In this document: piece by piece, positions 9,086 to 18,071 of the stretch
Layout of the letters: each line of letters opens with the position of its first letter
Numbering within the stretch: the stretch's first letter is position 1
Assembly: GCA_963717195.1 (NCBI GenBank)
Contig: CAVQVR010000021.1
Location: forward strand, 496,001 to 560,000
Reading direction: 5' to 3'
DNA length: 64,000 bases
DNA from: JACDAE01 sp963717195
GTDB taxonomy: Bacteria; Chloroflexota; Ktedonobacteria; Ktedonobacterales; Ktedonobacteraceae
Translations under genes and position numbers: made by a program
The notes under the pieces: generated by a model
The model's database searches: none
The model's input: the letters and a program-made list of their open reading frames with translations, nothing else
What the model was told of the DNA's origin: nothing

Positions 9086-9339
9086 GTGGGTAGGGGCGTC
9101 ACTTTGCGTGCGCCCGCGTCCCGACAAACTCTGTTTCCTGGCAGAGGGGGCGCACGCCCAATACCGTTTAGGGAAAACAAATTCAGGACAATAGCGTAGG
9201 GGCGTGAGCCTCCGCCCGGTTCCCAACGAAATCCTGTTCCCCCAACCGGGCGGAGGCAAGCTCACGCCCCTACGCCAGAGGGAAACATTCTCGGTAGTTA
9301 AACGGTATTGGGCGCACGCAAGGTGACGCCCCTACCCAC
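9086..9339. repeat. GTAGGGGC palindrome split by a MITE-like insertion
   Basis: The outer arms GTGGGTAGGGGCGTCACTTT (from 9086) and the matching complement ending CCCCTACCCAC at 9339 form one palindrome. Its right arm is interrupted by the element at 9157-9312. Removing that element and one copy of the flanking CGCACG restores a continuous arm. Confidence 0.75.
9157..9312. mobile_element. MITE-like element with terminal inverted repeats and target duplication
   Basis: A 156-bp element bounded by CCCAATACCGTTTA (9157-9170) and its exact complement TAAACGGTATTGGG (9299-9312). It is flanked by direct CGCACG at 9151-9156 and 9313-9318. Its core is a second GTAGGGGC palindrome (9196-9273). It encodes no protein. 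A relative with the same ends and core lies at 16099-16333. Short ends, target duplication and no coding capacity fit a non-autonomous element; the mobilising transposase is not in the window. Confidence 0.65.
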
Positions 9340-9428
9340 GAAGTCCCAGCGTTTTCCTTGCGAGGAGGAAGAATGCCTCGCAGAGTGTCTGAAAGCCAGG
9401 CATTCATTGAGACCAAAGGAGAGATCTC

Positions 9429-10421
9429 ATGCGTTACCTTTTACGACGTGCAAGCTTCTACGTGGTGGCACTCTGGGCGTCGGTGACGTTCAATTTCATC
9501 ATTCCGCGTTTGATGCCTGGCAACCCTGCTGAGGCATATATCGCAAAGGTACGCGCCAATAACGTGACACCACAACTCATACATGCACTGGAAGCCGAAT
9601 TTGGAGTGAATACCACTACTCCTATCTGGCAGCAGTACTTTAACTACCTGGGCGATGTCCTTACAGGCCACCTGGGCGTTTCTTCCTATCTATTTCCCAC
9701 CCCCGTTGCAACGGTTCTGGCGCAAGGTTTACCCTGGACTATCGGCCTGGTTGGTGCTGCGCTCATTATTAGTTTTGCCATTGGTACGCTGATAGGCATA
9801 TTAATTGCCTGGAAACGCGGCTCCTGGCTCGACATCTCTATCCCTCCGTTCCTGACATTTCTCTCGGCTATTCCCTATTTCTGGATAGCGTTGGGGCTGG
9901 TCTACCTGTTAGCTGTTTCTGTGAGCCTGTTCCCCACCGATGGTGGCTATGATGCATATACGACAACTATTGGCTGGAATATCCCTTTTATGGTGAGCGT
10001 CATTACCCACGCCTTGCTTCCAATCATTACGCTGGTTATTGGCACGCTGTCCGGTTGGGTGTTGACTATGCGTAATACGATGGTCACCACAATTGCGGAA
10101 GACTATGTGCTCATGGCACAGGCGAAAGGCTTATCTGAAAGGCGCGTGGTGTTCAATTATGCTGCACGTAACGCGATTTTGCCCAGCATCACCAGTTTCT
10201 CTATATCATTAGGCCTGGTTGTGAACGGTGCCCTGTTGACTGAGATCGTCTTTAACTATCCCGGTATTGGCGACGCTCTCTATCAAGCTGTGCAAAACAG
10301 CGACTATGCCCTGGTTGAAGGCTGTTTCCTGATCATCGCTATTGCTGTGCTCGTCGCAAACTTCCTATCTGAGCTGGTTTACACGCTCCTCGATCCACGT
10401 GTGCGCCAGGGGAGGAATTAG
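9429..10421 (+). CDS. ABC importer permease, DppB type
   Basis: Inner-membrane permease of 330 residues with six predicted membrane spans. The first span follows MRYLLRRASFYVV, and the conserved cytoplasmic loop reads AEDYVLMAQAKGLSERRV, the EAA-type contact with the ATPases. The family motif FNYPGIGDALYQAV lies near the C-terminus. AAGGAGAGATCTC precedes the ATG. The next permease starts four bases after this stop, so the two are translated together and form the channel for the substrate delivered by the protein encoded at 7261. Substrate assignment rests on context. Confidence 0.92.
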   Translation: MRYLLRRASFYVVALWASVTFNFIIPRLMPGNPAEAYIAKVRANNVTPQLIHALEAEFGVNTTTPIWQQYFNYLGDVLTGHLGVSSYLFPTPVATVLAQGLPWTIGLVGAALIISFAIGTLIGILIAWKRGSWLDISIPPFLTFLSAIPYFWIALGLVYLLAVSVSLFPTDGGYDAYTTTIGWNIPFMVSVITHALLPIITLVIGTLSGWVLTMRNTMVTTIAEDYVLMAQAKGLSERRVVFNYAARNAILPSITSFSISLGLVVNGALLTEIVFNYPGIGDALYQAVQNSDYALVEGCFLIIAIAVLVANFLSELVYTLLDPRVRQGRN

Positions 10422-10425
10422 ACCA

Positions 10426-11388
10426 ATGCAATTCACAGATATAAGTAACAACCAGAATATACAGTCAGCCACTATCCTGGATAAAGCAAAGGGTCGTGGA
10501 AGTAGCATCCTTGGAGTCATAAGCGCCAATGCCAAATTTTCGGTTGGCCTGGCTGTCGTTATCTTTTTTGTTCTGGTCGCGATCTGCGCACCACTGTTAA
10601 CACACTACAACCCTGACGCAATTGTCGTTGTTGGTGCAAATGCGCCGTCAAGTGCGCATATTCTGGGTACTACAGATCAAGGTCAGGATCTTTTCGCCCA
10701 ACTGGTCTATGGAGCACGTATCACTCTGATAGTAAGCTTTACCGCTGCTATCGGCTCTACTGTGTTGCAGGTTCTGTTCGGATTGACTTCCGCTTACTTT
10801 GGTGGCATCGTCGATGATGTGCTTACAATGATCATCAACATCTTTCTGGTGTTGCCGAGTCTACCTCTTACAATTGTGCTCGCCTCTTTAGCAAACGCGA
10901 GTGGAACCGCTAATAAGTTGATCGTTATACCTCTTGTGGTGATGGTTACATCATGGAGCTATGGAGCCCGAGTTTTACGCGCCCAGACACTCTCCCTAAA
11001 AGAACGAGAATTTGTGTCGTCCGCACGCGCATCTGGCGAAACATCCCTGCGCATCGTCTTTGCTGAGATATTGCCCAATGAGTTAGCTCTGGTTGCTTCT
11101 AACTTTGTTGGCACTTTTGTGTATGCAATAGGCACGGAGGTTGCACTGGATTTCCTCGGACTTGGTGACGTGACAAAGAGTAGCTGGGGCGTAATATTAT
11201 ATTGGGCGGAACAAAATAATGCACTCCTGGTACATCACTGGTGGCTCTTTGTGCCATCCGGTCTGTGCGTAGCCTTCCTCTGTGCAGCCCTGACATTTAT
11301 CAATTTCGGTATCGATGAACTCGCTAATCCTCGTCTACGCCGTGAGCCCAAACAGAAGCTGAGTAAAAAGCAGAAGGCGGTAGCGTGA
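10426..11388 (+). CDS. ABC importer permease, DppC type
   Basis: Second channel subunit, 320 residues. A cytoplasmic N-terminal tail precedes the first membrane span (about residues 39-62), then comes the external segment with GTTDQGQDLFAQLVYGAR, typical of DppC/OppC, and the cytoplasmic loop REFVSSARASGETSLRIVF. The ATG at 10426 is preceded by GGGGAGG and four bases after the previous stop. A longer frame into the upstream gene is rejected. The C-terminal lysine-rich tail is cytoplasmic. It overlaps the ATPase gene by one base at TGATG. Confidence 0.91.
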   Translation: MQFTDISNNQNIQSATILDKAKGRGSSILGVISANAKFSVGLAVVIFFVLVAICAPLLTHYNPDAIVVVGANAPSSAHILGTTDQGQDLFAQLVYGARITLIVSFTAAIGSTVLQVLFGLTSAYFGGIVDDVLTMIINIFLVLPSLPLTIVLASLANASGTANKLIVIPLVVMVTSWSYGARVLRAQTLSLKEREFVSSARASGETSLRIVFAEILPNELALVASNFVGTFVYAIGTEVALDFLGLGDVTKSSWGVILYWAEQNNALLVHHWWLFVPSGLCVAFLCAALTFINFGIDELANPRLRREPKQKLSKKQKAVA

Positions 11389-12566
11389 TGGTAACGAATG
11401 TACGTACAAATACAGTCCTTGAAGTCAAGAACGTTAGCGTAGACTACCTGGCAGGTAACGGAGCTGTACACGCAGTAGATGATGTCAGCTTTACGTTGAA
11501 CCGTGGCGAGATTATGGGTCTGGCTGGCGAAAGCGGAAGCGGTAAATCTACGCTCGCTTATGCTATATCGCGTCTTTTACGTCCACCCGCTGTTATTACA
11601 GGTGGGTCGGTGTTCTACTATCCACATGCAAAAGAAAATAGCGAAGCTGCTCCGCTGGTCACAACAACGCCACTTGCACATAATGGCACACACAAGAGCT
11701 ACAGGACAGAAATTTCTCCTGATGGCATTGAACGAACGGATATCCTGGCATTTTCACCATCCCAATTGCGGGCCTTTCGCTGGAATGAACTGTCAATCGT
11801 CTTTCAAAGCGCGATGAATGCTCTGAATCCCGTCAAGACCGTTAGCAGCCAGATCATGGATGTGCTAAAGACGCATCGACCCTCAATGGGACCGGACACA
11901 CGAAAAGAGCGTGCCATTGAATTGTTACGCCTGGTTGGCATCGCGCCTGATCGCCTCAATAGTTTTCCTCATGAGTTAAGTGGTGGTATGCGACAACGTG
12001 CAATTATCGCTATTGCCCTGGCGCTGTCGCCCGAAATCATTATCATGGATGAGCCAACAACAGCGCTCGACGTGGTAGTACAACGTGAGATTCTGACTGA
12101 GATCATGCGCTTGCGCGAGAGCTTCGGTTTCTCTGTCATCTTTATTACACATGATCTCTCGCTGCTGCTGGAGCTCGCTGACAAGGTAGCGATTATGTAC
12201 GCAGGGCGCATCGTTGAGATGGCCGGGCAGCAGGATCTTTATCATCACCCTCGCCATCCTTATAGCTATGGGCTTTTGAATTCGTTCCCAACTCTGCATG
12301 GACCACGGCGCAGGATGGCTGGTATTCCTGGCACGCCGCCAGATTTACGCGCAGTACCTCCAGGTTGTGCCTTTAATCCACGTTGTCCTTTTGCTTTCGA
12401 CGAGTGTAGAATAATAGAGCCATCTTTACAGTCTTCGGCTCTGGATAGTCCTGAGCAGCTTGTTGCATGTCATCTTTACGATAGCAGATACCATGAGACG
12501 CCACCGGCTACCGCTGACCTTGCGAAGGGATACGAGGCGCTGGCAGAAGAAAGGAAGGCTCGATGA
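11388..12566 (+). CDS. ABC importer ATPase, DppD type
   Basis: ATP-binding subunit of 392 residues. It has Walker A GESGSGKST, signature LSGGMRQRAIIA, Walker B IIIMDEPTTALD and the switch His in FITHDLS. The C-terminal oligopeptide-transport extension carries PGCAFNPRCPFAFDEC. An insertion of about 50 residues (SVFYYPHAKENSEAAPL onward) between Walker A and the Q-loop is longer than usual. The ATG at 11388 overlaps the previous stop; a GTG one codon earlier is possible. It pairs with the next gene to power the importer. Confidence 0.92.
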   Translation: MVTNVRTNTVLEVKNVSVDYLAGNGAVHAVDDVSFTLNRGEIMGLAGESGSGKSTLAYAISRLLRPPAVITGGSVFYYPHAKENSEAAPLVTTTPLAHNGTHKSYRTEISPDGIERTDILAFSPSQLRAFRWNELSIVFQSAMNALNPVKTVSSQIMDVLKTHRPSMGPDTRKERAIELLRLVGIAPDRLNSFPHELSGGMRQRAIIAIALALSPEIIIMDEPTTALDVVVQREILTEIMRLRESFGFSVIFITHDLSLLLELADKVAIMYAGRIVEMAGQQDLYHHPRHPYSYGLLNSFPTLHGPRRRMAGIPGTPPDLRAVPPGCAFNPRCPFAFDECRIIEPSLQSSALDSPEQLVACHLYDSRYHETPPATADLAKGYEALAEERKAR

Positions 12567-13708
12567 GTGTAATAAACCAATCTCTGGCAGAATTGGAGGG
12601 ACAGACACATCCAGATGCTATTCTGGAAGCGAAAAACCTGCGCAAATACTTCCCTATCCACCAGTCTAATCCCTTTGTTGAGAAGCGCTTTGTGCATGCT
12701 GTAGAAGATATGTCGCTGGCTCTATATCCCGGGCGTGCTACAGCGCTGGTGGGTGAGAGTGGCAGCGGCAAGACAACGGTTGCACGTATGCTTGCTCGCA
12801 TCTACAACTTAACTGCTGGCACACTGTATTTTCGTGGTGAAGAAGTACACCTGTCGCAGCGTGCTTCTGTACTACGCACCTATCGTCGTCATGTGCAATT
12901 GGTTTTCCAGGATCCATTCTCTTCACTTAATCCTATCCACAATGTACGGTATCATCTAAGCCGACCTCTGCGTGTATTCGGCCATGCAAAAAACAAGAGA
13001 GAAGTAAATGAGCAGGTACTGGCTTTGCTTAATCGCGTCAGCCTGACGCCGGCAGAGCAATTTATCGAGAAATTTCCCCACCAGTTGAGTGGTGGACAAC
13101 GGCAGCGTATCGCTATTGCACGAGCACTGGCGGCACAGCCTGAAGTTCTGCTGGCCGATGAGCCAGTGTCAATGTTGGATGTCTCGATCCGCTTAGATGT
13201 CTTGAACGTGTTGCTGCGTTTGAAGGATGAAGAGAAGCTGGCACTGCTCTTTATCACGCATGATATTGCCAGTGCTCGCTATTTTGCTGAGGATACGCTG
13301 GTTATGTATGCGGGCCAGACGGTTGAAGGCGGACCAAGCGAGGAAGTGATTCAGAGCCCTAAGCATCCCTATACGCAGTTGTTACTCTCGGCGGCACCTG
13401 ATCCCGATCGCCTTGGACCTGATGGTAGAAGCCTGACGAAGCTGCCAGCGCGTGGTGAAATTCCTAGCCTGATCACCCCACCCGGCGGTTGTCGCTTCCA
13501 CCCGCGTTGTCCCCATGTCATGCCCGAGTGTCGCGATCATTTCCCTGGTAGAACTGATCTTGGTGGTGGTCACTGGACGCATTGCTTCCTCTATGGTGAT
13601 GGAGTAGCACAAGCTCCCATTACTGTCACGAAAGCACCTGTAAAGACGAAGGTGGAGGCACAAAATGGATTTGAAAAGCCCGCTGAAAGGATGCAGGAGA
13701 ATACATGA
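12563..13708 (+). CDS. ABC importer ATPase, DppF type
   Basis: Second ATP-binding subunit, 381 residues. Motifs are GESGSGKTTVAR, LSGGQRQRIAIARA, LLADEPVSMLD and FITHDIA, with the C-terminal cluster GGCRFHPRCPHVMPEC. The start overlaps the previous stop in ATGA, and its own stop overlaps the beta-glucosidase start in the same way, so translation is coupled through the operon. The C-terminal tail after the cysteine cluster is about 40 residues longer than a minimal DppF. Confidence 0.92.
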   Translation: MSVINQSLAELEGQTHPDAILEAKNLRKYFPIHQSNPFVEKRFVHAVEDMSLALYPGRATALVGESGSGKTTVARMLARIYNLTAGTLYFRGEEVHLSQRASVLRTYRRHVQLVFQDPFSSLNPIHNVRYHLSRPLRVFGHAKNKREVNEQVLALLNRVSLTPAEQFIEKFPHQLSGGQRQRIAIARALAAQPEVLLADEPVSMLDVSIRLDVLNVLLRLKDEEKLALLFITHDIASARYFAEDTLVMYAGQTVEGGPSEEVIQSPKHPYTQLLLSAAPDPDRLGPDGRSLTKLPARGEIPSLITPPGGCRFHPRCPHVMPECRDHFPGRTDLGGGHWTHCFLYGDGVAQAPITVTKAPVKTKVEAQNGFEKPAERMQENT

Positions 13709-15111
13709 GCATTAGCGACGACGTACAAGCACAAACCACGATGGAGGCTGCTCTGGCGGCCTCTTTCCCGGCACATTTTCTCTGGGGAGCGGCAACCGCT
13801 GCATATCAGATTGAAGGAGCCGTCCATGAGGATGGACGAGGCTCCTCTATCTGGGATCAATTTGCTGCCACTCCTGGCAAAATTTACCAGGACGACAACG
13901 GCGATATTGCCGTGAACCATTATCATCTTACAGCAGAAGATATCTCACTCATGGCGCAACTGGGCCTGGGAGCTTATCGTTTCTCTATTTCATGGCCACG
14001 CATTCTTCCTACAGGAAAAGGAAGCGTGAATACCGCTGGACTTGATTTCTATGATCGTCTGGTGGATACGCTCTTAGTACACGGAATTCAGCCGTTTGCG
14101 ACCCTTTATCACTGGGATATGCCACTTACGTTACATAATGATGGTGGTTGGCTACAGCGCGATACGGCTTATGCCTTCGCTGATTACGCAGAAATCGTAG
14201 CAAAGCGCCTGGGTGATCGCGTCAAAAACTGGATCACGCACAATGAGCCATGGTGTGCTGCATATCTTGGTTATGGCATCGGCATACATGCACCAGGCAT
14301 AAAGGACAGGCAGGCCGCCGTAATTGCAGGCCACCATATTTTGCTTTCGCATGGTCTGGCGGTACCACGCTTGAGAGCTCATATAGTTCCGAGCGCACAG
14401 GTTGGTATCGCGCTCAATTTTACGCCGGTCTATCCCGCTGATAATCGTCCGGAAACGCTACGCGATGTAGCCCGCTCGGATGCTTTTGGCAATCGCTGGT
14501 TTCTTGATCCAATCTATCGTGGCAATTATCCTGAGCACCTGTTTGAGGATATGCAGCTCGCCCCACCACCTATACAGAATGGTGACCTTGCCACCATTGC
14601 AGTACCGATAGATTTTCTAGGTGTCAATAACTATAGTCGCTCGCTCGTTACTGGAAGCCAGGTACCGATGCTTGCGGATGGGTGTATTACGGTTTCACCT
14701 GTGCCCAGTGCCTGTTACACTGAAATGGCCTGGGAAGTCTATCCGCAAGCTCTGCACGATCTCCTGCTACGATTGCATCATGAGTATCATGTACCAGCGC
14801 TCTATGTTACTGAGAATGGTGCAGCATTTACAGATCAATGGGATGGCAGCAGTGCCGTGGTCAGTGATCAGCGCCGTGTTGCATTCTTACAAGATCATAT
14901 CAGCGCCATTGCCGATGCGGTGAAACAAGGGGCTCCAGTTGGGGGTTACTTCGTCTGGTCGTTAATGGATAACTTTGAATGGGCCGAGGGCTACAGTAAA
15001 CGCTTTGGCATTGTGTATGTTGACTTCTCAACACAACGTCGTGTGGTAAAGGAGAGCGGCCACTGGTATTCATCATTCATCACCGCCTTTCAGCAAAGGC
15101 ATGCAGGATAG
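13705..15111 (+). CDS. GH1 beta-glucosidase, transport-operon copy
   Basis: Intracellular glycosidase of 468 residues that hydrolyses beta-glucosides with retention. It has no signal peptide and starts by ATGA overlap with the upstream ATPase gene. GH1 features: N-terminal FLWGAATAAYQIEGA, acid/base Glu181 in THNEPW, nucleophile Glu370 in YVTENGAAF, and SLMDNFEWAEGY for substrate binding. Eighteen residues precede the usual N-terminus. It is the last gene of the importer operon, so it probably degrades the imported sugar, which points to cellobiose or short cello-oligosaccharides; other beta-linked sugars are possible. A second GH1 is at 48519-49859. Confidence 0.94.
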   Translation: MSISDDVQAQTTMEAALAASFPAHFLWGAATAAYQIEGAVHEDGRGSSIWDQFAATPGKIYQDDNGDIAVNHYHLTAEDISLMAQLGLGAYRFSISWPRILPTGKGSVNTAGLDFYDRLVDTLLVHGIQPFATLYHWDMPLTLHNDGGWLQRDTAYAFADYAEIVAKRLGDRVKNWITHNEPWCAAYLGYGIGIHAPGIKDRQAAVIAGHHILLSHGLAVPRLRAHIVPSAQVGIALNFTPVYPADNRPETLRDVARSDAFGNRWFLDPIYRGNYPEHLFEDMQLAPPPIQNGDLATIAVPIDFLGVNNYSRSLVTGSQVPMLADGCITVSPVPSACYTEMAWEVYPQALHDLLLRLHHEYHVPALYVTENGAAFTDQWDGSSAVVSDQRRVAFLQDHISAIADAVKQGAPVGGYFVWSLMDNFEWAEGYSKRFGIVYVDFSTQRRVVKESGHWYSSFITAFQQRHAG

Positions 15112-15309
15112 AATAGAAGGAGACAATGTAAGTCCCTCAATCAACTTTCGCCTGATCAACCAGGAGTCGCTGCTGACTTCTTTCAGGAAATGGTGCCCAT
15201 GGCTTGCAGCATCAGCTTGCAATCAGTTACACACTATAGCTACAATACAGGAGAGCCTCGTGTAGGCCCACATTTTTGTTGACTCAAGCAAAAAGGATAC
15301 TTGTTTATT

Positions 15310-16104
15310 ATGGCCTGTACCTCTACTACTCATCCTATTCGTGTGGGTGTTCAACTACACCCACAGCATACCAGTTACGCAGACTTCGCACAGGCGGTGC
15401 GCAGGATCGAAGAAATCGGTGTTGATAGCATCTGGAACTGGGATCACTTCTTTCCGCTCTATGGTGATCCGCAAGGGAATCACTTTGAGGGCTGGACGCT
15501 GCTTACTGCCATGGCGATGTTGACGAAACGTGCACGTATCGGTTGCCTTGTGACCTGTAATACTTACCGTAACCCATCCCTGCTCGCTGACATGGCGAAA
15601 ACTGTTGACCATATTAGTGGTGGCAGACTGACGCTCGGTCTGGGCGCAGGCTGGTTTGAGCGTGATTATAAAGAATATGGCTACGATTTTGGCACGCCAG
15701 CCAGCCGCCTGAAGGCTCTGGAGGAAGCGCTACCGCTTATCAAACATCGCTGGGAGGTGGATGTCCCTAAACCCATCCAGCAACCCATTCCTATCTTAGT
15801 GGGCGGCGGGGGCGAGAAAAAAACGCTGCGCATTACAGCGCAATATGCCGATATGTGGCATGGTTTCGGTGATGCTGCAACTCTGGAACACAAAATGGAA
15901 GTGCTCGATGGGTGGTGCAAAGAAGTCGGGCGTAACCCGAAAGAGATTGAGCGCTCTGCTGATACGAATGCTGATGCTTCAAATGAGACACGCGATGCAC
16001 TCCTCAGAGTGGGTACCACACACCTGATTCTGGGCATGGGCCCACCCTGGAATTTTGCAGCGGTTGAGAAGTTGGTACGCTGGCGCGACAGCCGAAGCGG
16101 GTAA
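15310..16104 (+). CDS. LLM-class F420-dependent oxidoreductase-like protein
   Basis: Luciferase-like monooxygenase-fold oxidoreductase of 264 residues. Typical features are IEEIGVDSIWNWDHFF near the N-terminus, HISGGRLTLGLGAGW in the middle and PIPILVGGGGEKKTLRI. The family often uses coenzyme F420 rather than FMN; I infer F420 from similarity, and the substrate cannot be told. The ATG at 15310 is preferred over an in-frame TTG at 15301, which lies too close to AAGGA. It is a single gene; a MITE-like element begins at its stop codon. Confidence 0.85.
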   Translation: MACTSTTHPIRVGVQLHPQHTSYADFAQAVRRIEEIGVDSIWNWDHFFPLYGDPQGNHFEGWTLLTAMAMLTKRARIGCLVTCNTYRNPSLLADMAKTVDHISGGRLTLGLGAGWFERDYKEYGYDFGTPASRLKALEEALPLIKHRWEVDVPKPIQQPIPILVGGGGEKKTLRITAQYADMWHGFGDAATLEHKMEVLDGWCKEVGRNPKEIERSADTNADASNETRDALLRVGTTHLILGMGPPWNFAAVEKLVRWRDSRSG

Positions 16105-16333
16105 ACCCCAATACCATTAAATAGCCCATGCTCCTGGCGGAGCACCCTGAATGATGACATTGGATCACCAATGTCAGGAGAATAAAACGAATGAAGGAAA
16201 TTCGGGTAGGGGCGTGAGCTTGCCTCCGCCCTGATGGGAGAACGAGACGATGTGGCGGCCAGGGCGGAGGCAAGCTCACGCCCCTACCCCAGAGGAGAGA
16301 TTTTCGGTATTTGAACGGTATTGGGGTTTACCC
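16099..16333. mobile_element. MITE-like element, second copy
   Basis: GGGTAAACCCCAATACC (16099-16115) is matched exactly by its complement ending at 16333. The part from CCCAATACC inward matches the ends of the 9157-9312 element. A GTAGGGGCGTGAGCTTGCC palindrome (16204-16289) is again the core. No direct target duplication is visible. It overlaps the stop codon of the LLM gene and separates it from a convergent gene, so it may also serve as a terminator. Confidence 0.6.
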
Positions 16334-16337
16334 TACG

Positions 16338-17174
16338 TTACAATCGGAGGCGCGGGCCCGCCTCATGAAATACCCGCATAGCCAGCTCCGCCATCGCCAG
16401 ATGTTCAGGCCGCATGGTTGGCCGCAACAGTCCAATGGTCTCCTGATACAGGTGTAGTGCGGCAACAGCTCGTACTTTAACGGGCGATACATTCGCAGGC
16501 ACCATATCGACGCCTGCAACCAATCTATGATAACGTGTCCAGGCTGTCTCTGATCCTACTGCCGCCTCTACTTGCTGATAATAAACACTATCGCCCTTTA
16601 CCAGCACGCCGCCCTGCACTGCAACGATTTCTGTTAACGAGGAGAGGAGATTTGTCGTAGCATACGCAATCGCCAGATCGTTGCGCCTGAGTATCTCACT
16701 CAGTATTTTGTGGACCAGCTCAGCGGCAAGCATCATCTGGAAACTGGCGTACTCATACGCTTTTTGCCGTAGTGAGTCCCACTGAAACTCGGCAATATCC
16801 TGCACCAGTTTCGTCACAGAACCATCCTTATCGAGTAGAATACGTCGGGGCGTGTTGACGAAGAAAATAGCCCTTTCCGGTCTTGCCAGATCAGTACGAA
16901 GCATTGCTACATTCATGGTAGCAACACTTACTAAAAGTCCATTCCTATATAATAAGCGTTTTGGAGGTAAAGGCATCTCCTCTTTATAGAAACAGCCCAG
17001 ATCCACATCACTATAGGGCGTTGCATCTCCACGCACGTAACTTCCGCCCAGAGTGATACCCACAATATCGTCGTTAGCAATTTCAGTGATTAGCGCCTGT
17101 AAAAATTCATCTGACAGCATCACCACGGAATCCACTGTTTGCTGGTCGGATCCATCATGATTTGGAGAAGTCAT
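16338..17174 (-). CDS. Nucleotidyltransferase-fold protein
   Basis: Protein of 278 residues with a pol-beta-type nucleotidyltransferase motif at residues 43-58: GGSYVRGD followed by SDVD, giving two metal-binding Asp residues. The rest is largely helical and resembles the substrate-binding half of stand-alone aminoglycoside-type adenylyltransferases. The substrate is unknown. The ATG at 17174 follows AAGGAG by seven bases, which excludes 16 codons of the longer frame. It is divergent from the NUDIX gene and convergent with the LLM gene. Confidence 0.8.
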   Translation of the reverse strand: MTSPNHDGSDQQTVDSVVMLSDEFLQALITEIANDDIVGITLGGSYVRGDATPYSDVDLGCFYKEEMPLPPKRLLYRNGLLVSVATMNVAMLRTDLARPERAIFFVNTPRRILLDKDGSVTKLVQDIAEFQWDSLRQKAYEYASFQMMLAAELVHKILSEILRRNDLAIAYATTNLLSSLTEIVAVQGGVLVKGDSVYYQQVEAAVGSETAWTRYHRLVAGVDMVPANVSPVKVRAVAALHLYQETIGLLRPTMRPEHLAMAELAMRVFHEAGPRLRL

Positions 17175-17308
17175 AGTTATACTCCTTTGCTCGACCATCC
17201 TTTTTTTACCACAACAAGTCACCAGTATATCACGCTATGCATCTTGACAAAAGAACAGATATCACTGTATTTTTACATTCGGAGCACTACGAAAGGAAAC
17301 ATATACCG

Positions 17309-17794
17309 ATGTTTAAACCTGTTCTGGCTACGCTGGGATATATTCTGTCACCAGATGGTAGCGAAGTTTTGATGATTCATCGTAATAAAAGGCCCGATGA
17401 TCTGCATTTTGGGAAATATAATGGGCTTGGTGGCCGCCTGGAGGCAAACGAGGATATCGTGAGTGGAATGCGGCGCGAGATTCTGGAGGAATCGAGCCTG
17501 GTGGCGGAGCGTATAGCGTTGCGTGGAACTATCTCATGGCCGGGCTTTGGGAAAAAAGATGAGGATTGGTTTGGCTTCATCTTTCGTATTGAGAGCTGGC
17601 ATGGTGAGGCTTCCACGGGTAACCACGAGGGAACCCTTGAATGGGTGCCGCTTGCTTCGCTCTCAACATTGTCGCTCTGGCCCAGTGATCATCATTTTTT
17701 ACCGATGGTCTTTGACGATGATCCTCGCCCCTTTCACGGATATATGCCTTACCAGAATGGCGAGATGGTAAGTTGGAGTTACGAAAGACTGTAG
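17309..17794 (+). CDS. NUDIX hydrolase, MutT/8-oxo-dGTPase-like
   Basis: NUDIX pyrophosphatase of 161 residues. The NUDIX box is complete: Gly42, Glu48, Arg56-Glu57 and Glu60-Glu61 in the expected spacing. Upstream RPDDLHFGKYNGLGG resembles the 8-oxo-dGTP/oxidised-nucleotide sanitising group, so cleaning of the nucleotide pool is the likely role. The ATG at 17309 gives the normal family length; an upstream in-frame ATG at 17237 would add 24 residues with no counterpart. It is followed by a short-repeat cluster. Confidence 0.85.
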   Translation: MFKPVLATLGYILSPDGSEVLMIHRNKRPDDLHFGKYNGLGGRLEANEDIVSGMRREILEESSLVAERIALRGTISWPGFGKKDEDWFGFIFRIESWHGEASTGNHEGTLEWVPLASLSTLSLWPSDHHFLPMVFDDDPRPFHGYMPYQNGEMVSWSYERL

Positions 17795-17804
17795 TTGTAT
17801 ATGC

Positions 17805-17873
17805 GGTGCCTCACGGGCTTGTCAACCTCACGGGTTTGTAAATGGCACGGGTTTGTAAACGGCACCCCTACAG
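17805..17873 (-). repeat. Cluster of TGTAGGGG / TTTACAAACCCG short repeats
   Basis: Read on the minus strand, TGTAGGGGTGCC is followed by two copies of the unit (G/A)TTTACAAACCCGTG and a degenerate third (GACAAGCCCGTG). The same arrangement with ATTTATAAGCCC occurs at 20098-20160, 27640-27689 and 48436-48459. It lies just after the NUDIX stop. Confidence 0.6.
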
Positions 17874-18071
17874 AGGCAAATGAACCATAACAGACTACTC
17901 TATGCAGAAAAATACAGATTTGCATTTATGCGTTGTGCTTGTTATACTGATAAGGCAACTTTATGAGGGAAGGTGGCCGTTACGAAGAGACTAGATTCCA
18001 GGATGAGGTTGTGCATGGCTGCATTGATAAAGATGGTTTTCCGACTGCCCACCAGGAGTTGAAAAGCGGTT

